A DNA stretch of 64,000 nt from Brumimicrobium sp033722555 (GTDB taxonomy: Bacteria; Bacteroidota; Bacteroidia; Flavobacteriales_D; Crocinitomicaceae): contig JAWVYS010000001.1 in assembly GCA_033722555.1 (NCBI GenBank), positions 124,001 to 188,000 of the forward strand, in the 5' to 3' direction. Both the position numbers and the translations under genes were made by a program. This document shows, one piece after another, positions 25,435 to 34,139 of the stretch. Below the pieces are notes generated by a model that saw nothing but the letters and a program-made list of their open reading frames with translations, searched no databases and was not told the DNA's origin. Positions within the stretch are counted from its first letter, which is position 1. Each line of letters starts with the position of its first letter.

Positions 25435-25485
25435 TCAATTAGAAATAATCATTAAATTAGATGGTCCTAATATAACCTAAAAATT

Positions 25486-26598
25486 TTGAAAACAAATCAA
25501 CTGATCTACCGCATCGCCTTAACTTTACTTGATAATGTGGGGCCTAAATCAGCACGAACCCTCGTCGCTTACACAGGCAGTCCTGAAGCTGTTTTTCGGG
25601 ACGGTTTCAATATACGATCATCAATACCAGGTTTTTCAAAGGAAAGGTTTAGAAAACTGAATACAAAAAAGGCTCTTGAAGAGGCCTTGAAAATTCTGGA
25701 GTTTGTTCAAAAACACGATTTGAAAACACATTTCTATCTGGATGACGACTTCCCCTACAGGCTTAAACAATGTGCAGACGCTCCCCTGCTTTTGTATTCC
25801 AAGGGAAACATGGCCATGAATCCATCGAAGTCACTGGCGATTGTGGGAACAAGAAATATGACATCTTATGGTGAGAAACTAATCCGTGATACAATCAGTT
25901 TCTTGAAGCCATTCAATGTTCAGATTGTCTCAGGACTGGCTTATGGCGTGGACATCTGTGCGCATCGATTCTGTCTCGAATATGGAGTTCCTACTGTTGG
26001 GGTTCTTGGACACGGTCTTGACAGGATCTATCCGCAGCATCACAGGGGAACGGCCAGAATAATCTCCGAATCTCAGGGCGGGTTACTCACTGAATTTCCG
26101 AATGGAACAAATCCTGACCGTGAGAATTTTCCGAAAAGGAACAGAATCGTTGCCGGAATGACTGATGCAACGGTCATCATTGAAAGTGGAGTAAAAGGAG
26201 GCTCTCTTATTACTGCAAATCTCGCCTTTGATTACGACAGGGAGGTTTTTGCGTATCCCGGCAATATTGACAGACCCTATTCTCAAGGGTGCAATCACCT
26301 TATACATGCGGAAAAAGCTCGTTTGATCCGAGGTCCGGAAGATATCGTAAATTATCTGAACTGGGAAATTGAGGACAAGCCAAAAGCTGTACAGACCGAT
26401 ATATTTAAGCATCTCGATCACGACGAAAAAAAAGTAGTCGGAATCTTAAAGGAATTTGAAAAAATGTCACTCGATTTACTGGCCTTAAGACTCAAAACTC
26501 CTGTCTCAATTTTAAGCAGTCTCTTGTTAAACCTTGAGCTAAAAGGAATAATTTCCTCTTACCCGGGAAAGAAATATGCTCTCTCGGCTGATATTTAA
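25486..26598 (+). CDS. dprA: DNA-processing protein DprA
   Basis: DprA protects incoming single-stranded DNA during transformation and loads RecA onto it. The protein is 370 residues. The Rossmann-like core spans about 75-290, with Ala-Ile-Val-Gly-Thr-Arg-Asn followed by Ser-Gly-Leu-Ala-Tyr-Gly-Val-Asp, Gly-His-Gly-Leu-Asp and Ser-Gly-Val-Lys-Gly-Gly-Ser-Leu-Ile-Thr-Ala. A winged-helix DML1-like domain lies at about 305-368. The only plausible start is TTG at 25486, since no ATG or GTG occurs near the expected N-terminus. It is a single gene, divergent from the TonB receptor and convergent with the bacilliredoxin gene. Confidence 0.95.
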   Translation: MKTNQLIYRIALTLLDNVGPKSARTLVAYTGSPEAVFRDGFNIRSSIPGFSKERFRKLNTKKALEEALKILEFVQKHDLKTHFYLDDDFPYRLKQCADAPLLLYSKGNMAMNPSKSLAIVGTRNMTSYGEKLIRDTISFLKPFNVQIVSGLAYGVDICAHRFCLEYGVPTVGVLGHGLDRIYPQHHRGTARIISESQGGLLTEFPNGTNPDRENFPKRNRIVAGMTDATVIIESGVKGGSLITANLAFDYDREVFAYPGNIDRPYSQGCNHLIHAEKARLIRGPEDIVNYLNWEIEDKPKAVQTDIFKHLDHDEKKVVGILKEFEKMSLDLLALRLKTPVSILSSLLLNLELKGIISSYPGKKYALSADI

Positions 26599-26634
26599 AA
26601 TTGATTTTTGAGCCTCGGACCTTCGGGTACAGAA

Positions 26635-27048
26635 TTAACAGAACTCTTTATAGGCCTCTTGAAGGTTTTCTGCAATCATTGCTGCCGATCCTCCTTCAAT
26701 ATGATGTCTTTCCAGAAAATGAACGAGTTTTCCATTTTTAAAAAGGGCAATGGATGGTGAGGATGGAGGATAAGGTAAAAAGTATTTCCTTGCCTGGGTG
26801 GTAGCCTCAGAATCCACACCTGCAAAAACAGTTGCCAAATTACCAGGCTTCACGGAAGCTTCCAGGGATTTTTTTACTCCCGGCCTCATATTTCCTGCAG
26901 CACATCCGCAAACGCTGTTAACGACAAGAAGCAAACTTCCTTCCGTCTCATTGATCACTTTATCTACTTCCTCGGCTGAGGTTAATTGTTGAAAACCTAC
27001 TGAAACCAAGTCTTCTTTCATTGGTGCAACTAATTCTGGAGGATACAT
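26635..27048 (-). CDS. BrxA/BrxB family bacilliredoxin (YphP/YqiW type)
   Basis: A 137-residue thioredoxin-fold protein with the diagnostic Cys-Gly-Cys active site at residues 47-49, inside Asn-Ser-Val-Cys-Gly-Cys-Ala-Ala-Gly. In Firmicutes the family removes bacillithiol from proteins. Bacteroidota carry both the family and, often, bacillithiol synthesis genes, so the same role is plausible. There is no signal peptide. A -7 box (TACCTTTG, minus strand, 27074-27081) lies 25 nt before the ATG. The gene is convergent with dprA, with 36 bp between stops. Confidence 0.92.
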   Translation of the reverse strand: MYPPELVAPMKEDLVSVGFQQLTSAEEVDKVINETEGSLLLVVNSVCGCAAGNMRPGVKKSLEASVKPGNLATVFAGVDSEATTQARKYFLPYPPSSPSIALFKNGKLVHFLERHHIEGGSAAMIAENLQEAYKEFC

Positions 27049-27073
27049 ATATTTGTTTTTTTTGATTCTGTTA

Positions 27074-27081
27074 CAAAGGTA
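27074..27081 (-). promoter_or_regulatory. -7 promoter box of the bacilliredoxin gene (TACCTTTG)
   Basis: The minus strand reads TACCTTTG, a match to TANNTTTG, 25 nt upstream of the ATG. No -33 TTG at the expected spacing. Confidence 0.4.
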
Positions 27082-27161
27082 ATAAGCAAAACCATAAAAA
27101 CCACCGAATAGTAGTTTTGTTCTCTCTCTTTTCCCACAACCTTGAATTTAAGCCATTGAGA

Positions 27162-27194
27162 TTGTTTATTTTTGTTACGGCAAATATAATTTTG
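27162..27194 (+). promoter_or_regulatory. Promoter of the alkaline phosphatase gene (TTG-N22-TAATTTTG)
   Basis: A TTG at 27162-27164 and TAATTTTG at 27187-27194 are 22 nt apart, close to the Bacteroidota arrangement. The ATG at 27238 follows 43 nt after the -7 box. I see no clear Pho-box-like repeats. Confidence 0.45.
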
Positions 27195-27237
27195 AGTCGT
27201 ATCTTCAAAAAAAAGTTTTTCCAACGAATTTGTTCCT

Positions 27238-28650
27238 ATGAAGCGAAGAGATTTTTTTAGAAATACCGGATTAACGGCAGCAGGGCTTGCTGTTTCCCCG
27301 GCTTTCAGCTTAGGTTTTAAATCTACACCTAATCCTGCTGAAGATCTTAAAAACAAGGCTAAGAATATTATTTTTCTGGTTTCAGACGGAATGAGTATAG
27401 GTACTCTCACGATGGCCGACCTTTTTATTCAACGGCGATTATCACGTAGTTCTCATTGGATCAGATATTATCAGGAGGGCACTTTTAAAAGAGCGATCAT
27501 GGATACTGCTTCGGCTAGTTCTTTGGTAACCGATTCGGCTGCCGGCGGATCTGCATGGGGCGGGGGAGTCCGAGTACCGAACGGTAGTCTGAATATGAGT
27601 GCAGACGGAGAAGCGTATAAACCCATATTACAAAAGTTTAAAGATGCCGGGAAAAAAGTGGGTTGTGTAACTACTGTACCAATTACCCATGCAACCCCAG
27701 CAAGTTTTTGTGTCAACGAACCAAGCAGAAGCAATCAGTCAGGAATAGCGTTAAAATATATGGACCTGCGTTTTGACATAATGCTTGGCGGTGGGGAAGA
27801 ATATTTTAACTCAGAAAAGAGATCAGACAAAAGAGACCTCTTTGGAGAATTTCAAGAGCAGGGCTTTTATGTGGCAAGGGATAAAAAAGAGCTGATGGAA
27901 TTTCCCAAGGCAACGAAACCGGTTCTCGGAGTATTTCACGAATCAGCCTTACCATATACGCTCGATCAAAACAACAGCAATGAATTAGAGGAAAACATAC
28001 CGACCCTTTCAGAAATGACAGCAGTCGCTATTAACAAAATGAAGGATCATCCTGAAGGTTTCGTTTTGCAGGTCGAGGGGGGAAAGGTAGACTGGGCAGC
28101 ACATTCCAATGATACCGCCGGACTAATTTACGATCAATATGCCTTTGATGAAGCCGTGAAGACAGCGATGGATTTTGCCTCTGAAAGAGAAGATACCTTG
28201 ATTATCGTTACCACAGATCATGGAAACGGAAATCCCGGACTATTTTACGGAAAAGATGCGGATGAACAGTTTGACAGAATTCAATCGTTTAAACATTCTA
28301 ATGAGTGGATTATGAATGAATTGAAAAGAGAGATGACACCCACCCAAATTATTGAAGTGATCGAATTTGCACAAGGTTATAACATTTCGGTTGATGAAGC
28401 AGCTATTATTGGTGATCATCTGAAAACCCTGGATGAAACATCCATGAAAAACTCATACAAACTTCCTTATGAGAAACTGGCTCGGATACAGAAAAATTAT
28501 ATTTCTGTAGGGTGGGGAGACATGCATCACTCCGCTGATTATGTGGAACTCGCTGCTTTCGGTCCGGGCAGTGAGCTTTTACCTCCCTTTGTAAAGAATA
28601 TTTTTCTACACAACATGATGCTTCAGGCAGCGGGAGTGAAAGCAGATTAA
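27238..28650 (+). CDS. Alkaline phosphatase with a Tat-like signal
   Basis: A 470-residue periplasmic phosphomonoesterase of the PhoA superfamily. The N-terminus Lys-Arg-Arg-Asp-Phe-Phe followed by a hydrophobic stretch is a twin-arginine signal, implying export after folding with metals. Asp50 (Val-Ser-Asp-Gly-Met) is a metal ligand. Ser100 in Val-Thr-Asp-Ser-Ala-Ala-Gly is the phosphorylated nucleophile. Thr-Thr-Asp-His-Gly-Asn-Gly further on supplies more zinc ligands. The TAA stop overlaps the stop of the convergent racemase-like gene within a shared TTAA. It may serve phosphate scavenging. Confidence 0.92.
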   Translation: MKRRDFFRNTGLTAAGLAVSPAFSLGFKSTPNPAEDLKNKAKNIIFLVSDGMSIGTLTMADLFIQRRLSRSSHWIRYYQEGTFKRAIMDTASASSLVTDSAAGGSAWGGGVRVPNGSLNMSADGEAYKPILQKFKDAGKKVGCVTTVPITHATPASFCVNEPSRSNQSGIALKYMDLRFDIMLGGGEEYFNSEKRSDKRDLFGEFQEQGFYVARDKKELMEFPKATKPVLGVFHESALPYTLDQNNSNELEENIPTLSEMTAVAINKMKDHPEGFVLQVEGGKVDWAAHSNDTAGLIYDQYAFDEAVKTAMDFASEREDTLIIVTTDHGNGNPGLFYGKDADEQFDRIQSFKHSNEWIMNELKREMTPTQIIEVIEFAQGYNISVDEAAIIGDHLKTLDETSMKNSYKLPYEKLARIQKNYISVGWGDMHHSADYVELAAFGPGSELLPPFVKNIFLHNMMLQAAGVKAD

Positions 28651-29726
28651 TTTTCTTGAAGTTCTTTTTTTATGTACTTCGAATTCATCAGTCGGAGTAT
28701 ACCCATATAATCCGCTTTAAACTCTATGAGGTCACCCACTTTATAATTGACCGTATTTTTCCCCAGATCGACTACGAACATATCGGAACTCGCTCCTACG
28801 ATTTTTACACTTTCATCGATTGGATTAATGTGTTTTTCATCTACATCCAGCAAACCAAGGTCTATTATTGCTCTATAACTAAAAGGATTTTTGGTTTCTT
28901 TTTCAGAAGTATTTAATTTAGACCCGGTAACATTCGATCCAAGTTCGCCAATGGGTACTGTCGGTTTTTTATGCAATTCTATTATCCTTGAATGCACTGT
29001 AAAAACTGCATTTTCCATAAATTCAAATACCTCATCGTTATAAACGTCCGTTCCAAGAAAAAGGGTCTCACCAACCCTGAAATGGTTAATTCCCTTGGGC
29101 AATCTCTCATGAAAGATTAGGGGTATAGTAACCGAGGAACCGCCTGAAACAAAAGGGATTTTCTTGTTGAATTTTGCTTCTATGAGTTGTTTGTAAAGAC
29201 TAAGCTGGATCAGTTTATCCTGATTGGGAAGAACACCGTTAAGACAGCTAAGATTCGTCCCGATACCTACAACTTCAATTCCCTCAAGGTTAAAAACCTT
29301 TGAATAGAAATCTATCAGGTTATCTCCCATCACTCCCTCCCTCAGTTCTCCGAGTTCTATCATTATAATGATCTTATGAACTTTTCTCTGTTTTATTGCC
29401 TCTGCAGATAAGAGTTTGATAGTTTCTATTTCTGTATTAAGACTTATATCTGAGAATTCCACGATACTTTTTATGAATCTTGAGGAGGGAGGCCTGATGT
29501 AAACGGTTTCAACATCCGGATTCAGTTTTTTTATATGTTTAAGATTGGTAATGCGAGAATCACAGACCTGACTTATCCCGAGTTGAAGTAATTCCTTCAA
29601 AAAGGTCTCATTTCCACAAAGGAGTTTTGTGACCACAGACCACTGTATATTTTTATTTCGAAAGACTTTGTCCAGGTAGTCATAATTCTTTTTAAGTTTT
29701 TTGGGATCAATAGTGATATAAGCCAT
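28647..29726 (-). CDS. PLP-dependent alanine/ornithine racemase-like protein
   Basis: A 359-residue fold-III PLP enzyme (alanine racemase N-terminal barrel). The PLP lysine is Lys34 in Val-Val-Thr-Lys-Leu-Leu. A Ser-Gly-Gly-Ser-Ser loop, which should hold the PLP phosphate, and Arg-Val-Gly-Glu are also present. The best family fit is the ornithine/YhfX-type racemase group rather than biosynthetic Alr, which exists here as a MurF fusion. The substrate is uncertain. A GNAT acetyltransferase gene lies 5 bp upstream in the same operon, so the pair may act on the same amino acid. Confidence 0.85.
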   Translation of the reverse strand: MAYITIDPKKLKKNYDYLDKVFRNKNIQWSVVTKLLCGNETFLKELLQLGISQVCDSRITNLKHIKKLNPDVETVYIRPPSSRFIKSIVEFSDISLNTEIETIKLLSAEAIKQRKVHKIIIMIELGELREGVMGDNLIDFYSKVFNLEGIEVVGIGTNLSCLNGVLPNQDKLIQLSLYKQLIEAKFNKKIPFVSGGSSVTIPLIFHERLPKGINHFRVGETLFLGTDVYNDEVFEFMENAVFTVHSRIIELHKKPTVPIGELGSNVTGSKLNTSEKETKNPFSYRAIIDLGLLDVDEKHINPIDESVKIVGASSDMFVVDLGKNTVNYKVGDLIEFKADYMGILRLMNSKYIKKELQEN

Positions 29727-29731
29727 TGCGA

Positions 29732-30175
29732 TTAATTTTTGGAAAATCGCATTTCGAGGTATTTATTCGAAAACCCTGCCTTTTGGTATAGCTTCAGTGC
29801 CGGATTATCCGGTTCGCAGTGAAGCGCAACCGCTCCATTCGCCTTATTCACCGCCTGGTCAAGCAATTCTTTTCCTATTCCTTGTCCTCTTTTACTTTTC
29901 GCTGTGGCAATGTATACCAGAATGTTTTCAGGAATATATCCCTTCATACCGGTTTCATTTACTACCACTGCACCGCTGATTTTATTGTTATCATAACTGA
30001 CTAGAACGAACCCCCCAAAAGACGGTGTTTCCTTGAGTGCATAATTTACAGCTTGCTGTATGTCCTGCTTTGGATCTCCATATTTTTCCAATTCCTCATA
30101 CAGAAATTCAATAATTTCATTTTTCTCTGAACTATCGGGTTTATTTTCTGAATTGAAATGTTTTAATTTATTCAT
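29732..30175 (-). CDS. GNAT family N-acetyltransferase
   Basis: A 147-residue acetyl-CoA-dependent acetyltransferase. The CoA pyrophosphate loop is visible as Arg-Gly-Gln-Gly-Ile-Gly-Lys-Glu, preceded by a strand reading Val-Tyr-Ile-Ala-Thr-Ala. The C-terminal part contains the usual Leu-Tyr-Gln-Lys-Ala-Gly-Phe segment. The first 35 residues are a charged helix. The racemase-like gene follows after 5 bp. Its own substrate cannot be read. Amino-acid or polyamine acetylation would fit the neighbour, but that is inference. Confidence 0.88.
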   Translation of the reverse strand: MNKLKHFNSENKPDSSEKNEIIEFLYEELEKYGDPKQDIQQAVNYALKETPSFGGFVLVSYDNNKISGAVVVNETGMKGYIPENILVYIATAKSKRGQGIGKELLDQAVNKANGAVALHCEPDNPALKLYQKAGFSNKYLEMRFSKN

Positions 30176-30265
30176 AACGATTTCCGGTTATTTTGTCTCG
30201 TTAAAAGAGAGTTTAAATCGACCCCTTTAAGATAACAAAAAATATGAAATCTGTTAGAATAAGGA

Positions 30266-31564
30266 TCACTCGCTGTTGTCAGCCAACTCGTGGAGCGTTT
30301 TGATCTTATTATCCAGCCTTTTTTTCAGTGGTTCAATGAACTTCAGGTATTCCGGCAAAAGCTCTTCTTTCATTGGGTCCGATTTCGGGAATTTTTCGGC
30401 CCTATGATCAACCTGTTTGCCGTTTTTCCAAAAACGGTAACAAACATGAGGGCCTGTGGCTGCACCTGTAGATCCTACATAACCAATTGTTTGACCTTGC
30501 TTGACCCTGACTCCAGGACGGATACCATTTTCAATTCTGCTCATATGAAGATACTGGGTTTCATAGGTTGCATTGTGCCTAAGTTTGACGTAAATGCCGT
30601 TTCCACCGGTTCTGGCAGCTTTGGTAACGGTTCCTGAGGCGGTGGCAAGTATAGGTGTTCCTGTGGGAGCAGCGTAATCCGTGCCGAGATGCGCCCTTCT
30701 TGTTTTATAGATGGGATGAAAGCGATTTCTGTTAAATGCAGAACTGATCCGTGCAAACTTAACAGGAGACATAAGAAATGGTCGCTTCATTTCCCTTCCG
30801 TTTTCATCATAAAATCCCTCTACCTGTCCGAGTGAGTCCTTGAAATAGAAGGCATAGATGCCAGAACCTGCATGTTCGAACCAGACATATTTAATTTTAT
30901 CTACCGAATAGGCTACCTTTTCAATGGACTTTTCATCATAATAAACAACAAATTTGTCTCCTGCCTGTAATTTAAAGAAATCTATGCTCCAGGCGAAAAC
31001 ACCCTCAATGGCATCTGCGATGGCTGCAGTCATTGCATAAGTTTCGAAATGGTTGTTCAACTCCATCGAAAGGTTCGAGTTCGGATGAATTACACCGGTA
31101 AGATGTTTTTCCGTAATCTCAACGTCACGTTCTGTTCTGTCAATTTTTACGCTGTCGCCCGAAAAATCAAAGGTTATATAAGAGAAAACATCCGGTTCAT
31201 AAATCAAGTATTTGGCTTTTTTTGATGCGTCTCCCGGTTCTGTCAGAACGGTGAAGGGCTTTCCGGATAAAACATATTTTAGACCGATTAAGCTGTCGGA
31301 AGCTTTTTGAGCAGCGTTGTTTATGGTGAACTGATCAATGCCGTAAGGAGAGAGTATATGACTCATTGTCCATCCTGTCTGAACAGTATCGTAATAAACG
31401 TCAAATTTATTGAAATCGAAATTGAACCGTACATTAGGTTTTTTCGCAGTGTGAAGGGTGTCTTTTGAATTCGATGTGCCGTTGTCATTTTGGAGCTTTT
31501 CGCTTCCACAACCCTGAAATACGAAGGATACGATTAAAGCCAGATAAAATAACAAATGTTTCAT
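30266..31564 (-). CDS. M23 family (LytM-type) murein endopeptidase lipoprotein
   Basis: A 432-residue cell-wall peptidase that would cut peptide cross-links in peptidoglycan. The signal ends in a lipobox with Cys19 (Phe-Gln-Gly-Cys), so it is lipid-anchored. A LysM/OapA-like N-terminal region spans about 50-250. The M23 domain lies at 285-400, with zinc ligands His292 and Asp296 in His-Leu-Gly-Thr-Asp-Tyr and His340 in Tyr-Leu-His-Met-Ser. The catalytic set looks complete. It lies 10 bp downstream of the tryptophan dioxygenase gene and is probably read with it, although no functional link is evident. Confidence 0.9.
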   Translation of the reverse strand: MKHLLFYLALIVSFVFQGCGSEKLQNDNGTSNSKDTLHTAKKPNVRFNFDFNKFDVYYDTVQTGWTMSHILSPYGIDQFTINNAAQKASDSLIGLKYVLSGKPFTVLTEPGDASKKAKYLIYEPDVFSYITFDFSGDSVKIDRTERDVEITEKHLTGVIHPNSNLSMELNNHFETYAMTAAIADAIEGVFAWSIDFFKLQAGDKFVVYYDEKSIEKVAYSVDKIKYVWFEHAGSGIYAFYFKDSLGQVEGFYDENGREMKRPFLMSPVKFARISSAFNRNRFHPIYKTRRAHLGTDYAAPTGTPILATASGTVTKAARTGGNGIYVKLRHNATYETQYLHMSRIENGIRPGVRVKQGQTIGYVGSTGAATGPHVCYRFWKNGKQVDHRAEKFPKSDPMKEELLPEYLKFIEPLKKRLDNKIKTLHELADNSE

Positions 31565-31574
31565 TAACCCAAGT

Positions 31575-32531
31575 TTAAACGTTACCTAACAAATCTTCAA
31601 CCCATGTTTTTCCCCAGTTTTCCTTCTCTTCTTCCGACCACAAAGCAGGATAAAAAATTCTTTTCTGAAAACGGGGAGGAAGGTATTTCTGCCAATTTGT
31701 TCCACCGGTAGCGGAAATATCTGTTGGTGCCTTATGCAAGTACCTAACCGCCGATTTATAATGAACGAGCGGCCAGTTTACGTTAACATTCACATCGTTC
31801 TGCTTTAGAGCCAGTATAACATCTTCTCTTTTTTGAGATTCAGCGTCTAAATTCTGATATCGCTTCCAAAGATTTGAATTCCTGTATGCTCTTCCACATC
31901 GAATAAATTTTTCGTTGTATTCATTTTCAAATTCTTCCAGGGTCAGGGTTTTTTTGCCCGAAGCCAGTTCGGTTGCACCTTCCTTCCAGTAAATGTGCTC
32001 ATACATTTCCTCAATTGGTTCATCTCCTTTAAACTTCTCCCGAATATCCTTGTGTACGAGGTTTATAAAATCAGTTGATGCAATCTCTATCAAACGGTAC
32101 TGAGCGGATTGAAATCCGCTTGCGGGCAGAAGAGCCATTCTGAACTTCAGGAACTGTTCTTTCTCCATTCCTTGAACCATTATTTCAAACGATTTGGTCA
32201 GAGCTTCAAAATACCGATTGATCCTGGTTGTTCTTTCCACGAAAAAATCGGCCGTTAAGTCTTCATTGTGTGCAATCTGATCAAACTCCCGAAGGGCTAA
32301 TTTGAAGTAAAGTTCAGTGATTTGATGATAAACGATGAATATAACTTCGTCTGGAAAACTTGTTCTCGGCTTTTGTAAACTCAATAAGGTGTCAAGAGAA
32401 ATATAATCCCAGTATTTTACAGTATCGGCATACAGAAGACCGTCTAAATAAGAAACCATATCTTGCCCCAAGGCATTGTATTTAGCATTGATCTTCTCAA
32501 GCTTTTCCTTAATTTCGGGAGTGATCTCCAT
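31575..32531 (-). CDS. Tryptophan 2,3-dioxygenase family protein
   Basis: A 318-residue, all-helical heme enzyme that opens the indole ring of tryptophan to N-formylkynurenine, the first step of the kynurenine pathway. The strongest marker is the helix Phe-Ile-Val-Tyr-His-Gln-Ile-Thr-Glu-Leu-Tyr-Phe-Lys-Leu-Ala near residue 70. It contains the distal His and substrate-binding residues of the family. Later markers include Ser-Ala-Gln-Tyr-Arg, and Gly-Gly-Thr in the substrate loop near residue 285. No other kynurenine genes lie nearby. A -7 box TAATTTTG (minus strand, 32558-32565) lies 26 nt upstream. Confidence 0.88.
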   Translation of the reverse strand: MEITPEIKEKLEKINAKYNALGQDMVSYLDGLLYADTVKYWDYISLDTLLSLQKPRTSFPDEVIFIVYHQITELYFKLALREFDQIAHNEDLTADFFVERTTRINRYFEALTKSFEIMVQGMEKEQFLKFRMALLPASGFQSAQYRLIEIASTDFINLVHKDIREKFKGDEPIEEMYEHIYWKEGATELASGKKTLTLEEFENEYNEKFIRCGRAYRNSNLWKRYQNLDAESQKREDVILALKQNDVNVNVNWPLVHYKSAVRYLHKAPTDISATGGTNWQKYLPPRFQKRIFYPALWSEEEKENWGKTWVEDLLGNV

Positions 32532-32557
32532 AAGAAGGTATTTTATTTATTGACAAG

Positions 32558-32565
32558 CAAAATTA
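32558..32565 (-). promoter_or_regulatory. -7 promoter box of the tryptophan dioxygenase-M23 operon (TAATTTTG)
   Basis: The minus strand reads TAATTTTG, 26 nt before the ATG at 32531. No clear -33 TTG at normal spacing. Confidence 0.4.
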
Positions 32566-32731
32566 ATGATTCCAATTTCGTTTGAGGACATTCTGGATGA
32601 GAAAATTCTCTATGTCGAAAAGAAACCCGTAAATAGCGTCATGTGAATAAAGCAGAAGATACTTCTTGCCCACTTTATTAATCATTCACCCAAGGAGATT
32701 TATATTACCGTTTAAAATCTGTGATTTATAT

Positions 32732-32767
32732 TAACTTTGTCCCGTAAAATTCGCGGGTTTTTTTCTC
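32732..32767 (+). promoter_or_regulatory. purD leader: -7 box (TAACTTTG) followed by a short GC hairpin and T-run
   Basis: TAACTTTG at 32732-32739 matches the -7 consensus, 83 nt before the purD ATG. Directly after it, CCCG at 32741-32744 can pair with CGGG at 32754-32757, followed by seven T. The stem is only 4 bp, so it is a weak terminator or attenuator candidate at the very 5' end of the leader. The rest of this 291-bp divergent gap holds no other clear signal. Confidence 0.3.
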
Positions 32768-32822
32768 TTGAATGAAACTTTGACTGCGAATTCAATTTTG
32801 TAGGGTTTAAATACATTTTATA

Positions 32823-34097
32823 ATGAATATATTATTGTTAGGTTCCGGAGGACGTGAGCATGCAATGGCGTGGAAACTTTCGAAAAGCAGTGCGTTGGAA
32901 TCACTTTATATAGCACCCGGTAACGCAGGAACGAAAGCTTTGGGGACAAATTTAGCCATTGATCCCAATGATTTTGAATCCGTTAAAGGCGCAGTGCTCG
33001 AATACAATATTTCAATGGTAGTTGTTGGTCCTGAAGCTCCTCTTGTTAATGGTATAGTGGATTTCTTTGAGGCCGATGAACAGTTAAATAATATTCCGAT
33101 CATCGGACCTAATAAGAAGGCAGCACAGCTCGAGGGAAGCAAGGATTTCGCTAAGGAATTTATGATGAGACATAAGATCCCTACCGCTAAGTATGCGAGT
33201 TTTACGAAAGATACGCTCAAGGAGGGGCTATCTTTTTTGGAAAAAATGAAAGCGCCTTACGTATTAAAAGCCGATGGCCTTGCTGCAGGAAAAGGTGTTT
33301 TAATCATTGATTCCTTGTCGAAAGCTAAAGAGGAACTTTCGGGTATGCTTTTGGATGAAAAATTCGGAAATGCCGGTAAAAAAGTGGTCATTGAAGAGTT
33401 TCTGAAAGGGATTGAGATGTCAACTTTCGTTCTGGTAGACGGAGATGGATTTAAGGTTTTTCCCGAAGCAAAAGATTACAAGAGAATCGGGGAAGGTGAT
33501 ACCGGTTTGAACACGGGAGGAATGGGCGCCGTTTCACCTGTTCCTTTTGCCGAAGATGGATTTTCTGACAAAGTGTATAATCAGGTGATTATACCTACCG
33601 TAAAGGGTTTGAAAAAAGATGAAATAGATTATAAAGGGTTCATTTTTATAGGACTCATTAATGTTGGTGGGGATCCTTATGTGATTGAATACAATTGCAG
33701 ATTAGGCGACCCAGAAACTGAGGTTGTTTTACCGCGATTGAAATCTGATCTGATAGATCTTTTTGAGGGAGTCGCCACTCAAACACTTTCTGAGCGAGAT
33801 ATTGAATTTGACCCTCGTGCAGCTGCAACAGTCATGATGGTGTCTGGTGGATATCCGAATGAATATGAAAAGGGAAAAACAATTTACGGGCTGAACAGCG
33901 TTAGAAACAGCATGGTTTTTCATGCCGGAACAGCTTCTGATGGCCCGGCCGTCACAACAGCGGGAGGAAGAGTGCTTGCTGTAACATCTTTTGGAAAAGA
34001 TATAGAATCGGCGATTGAAACATCTTACGAAAGCATTAAACAAATCGAATTTGAGAATGCATATTACAGAAAGGACATAGGTTTTGACCTTATTTAA
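32823..34097 (+). CDS. purD: Phosphoribosylamine-glycine ligase (GAR synthetase)
   Basis: PurD joins phosphoribosylamine and glycine with ATP, the second step of purine synthesis and the one before PurT. The protein is 424 residues, the normal length. The N-terminal domain begins Leu-Leu-Gly-Ser-Gly-Gly-Arg-Glu-His-Ala. The ATP-grasp domain contains Lys-Ala-Asp-Gly-Leu-Ala-Ala-Gly-Lys-Gly and Asn-Cys-Arg-Leu-Gly-Asp-Pro-Glu-Thr, both diagnostic. It has its own promoter region and is followed by the CNNM gene after 42 bp. Confidence 0.98.
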   Translation: MNILLLGSGGREHAMAWKLSKSSALESLYIAPGNAGTKALGTNLAIDPNDFESVKGAVLEYNISMVVVGPEAPLVNGIVDFFEADEQLNNIPIIGPNKKAAQLEGSKDFAKEFMMRHKIPTAKYASFTKDTLKEGLSFLEKMKAPYVLKADGLAAGKGVLIIDSLSKAKEELSGMLLDEKFGNAGKKVVIEEFLKGIEMSTFVLVDGDGFKVFPEAKDYKRIGEGDTGLNTGGMGAVSPVPFAEDGFSDKVYNQVIIPTVKGLKKDEIDYKGFIFIGLINVGGDPYVIEYNCRLGDPETEVVLPRLKSDLIDLFEGVATQTLSERDIEFDPRAAATVMMVSGGYPNEYEKGKTIYGLNSVRNSMVFHAGTASDGPAVTTAGGRVLAVTSFGKDIESAIETSYESIKQIEFENAYYRKDIGFDLI

Positions 34098-34139
34098 TTG
34101 TCTTTCGAAAAAAATCCGTAAATTCGGTTTGGTATAAAT

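Noticed and set aside
28647..28650. Overlapping stop codons of convergent genes (shared TTAA)
   Set aside because: Compact convergent ends occur several times here (8093/8096, 41052/41056) and are common in such genomes.
32566..32646. 26-codon frame upstream of purD on the plus strand, with a possible continuation after TGA
   Set aside because: Short, no promoter box in the right place, interrupted by a stop, and no recognisable motif.
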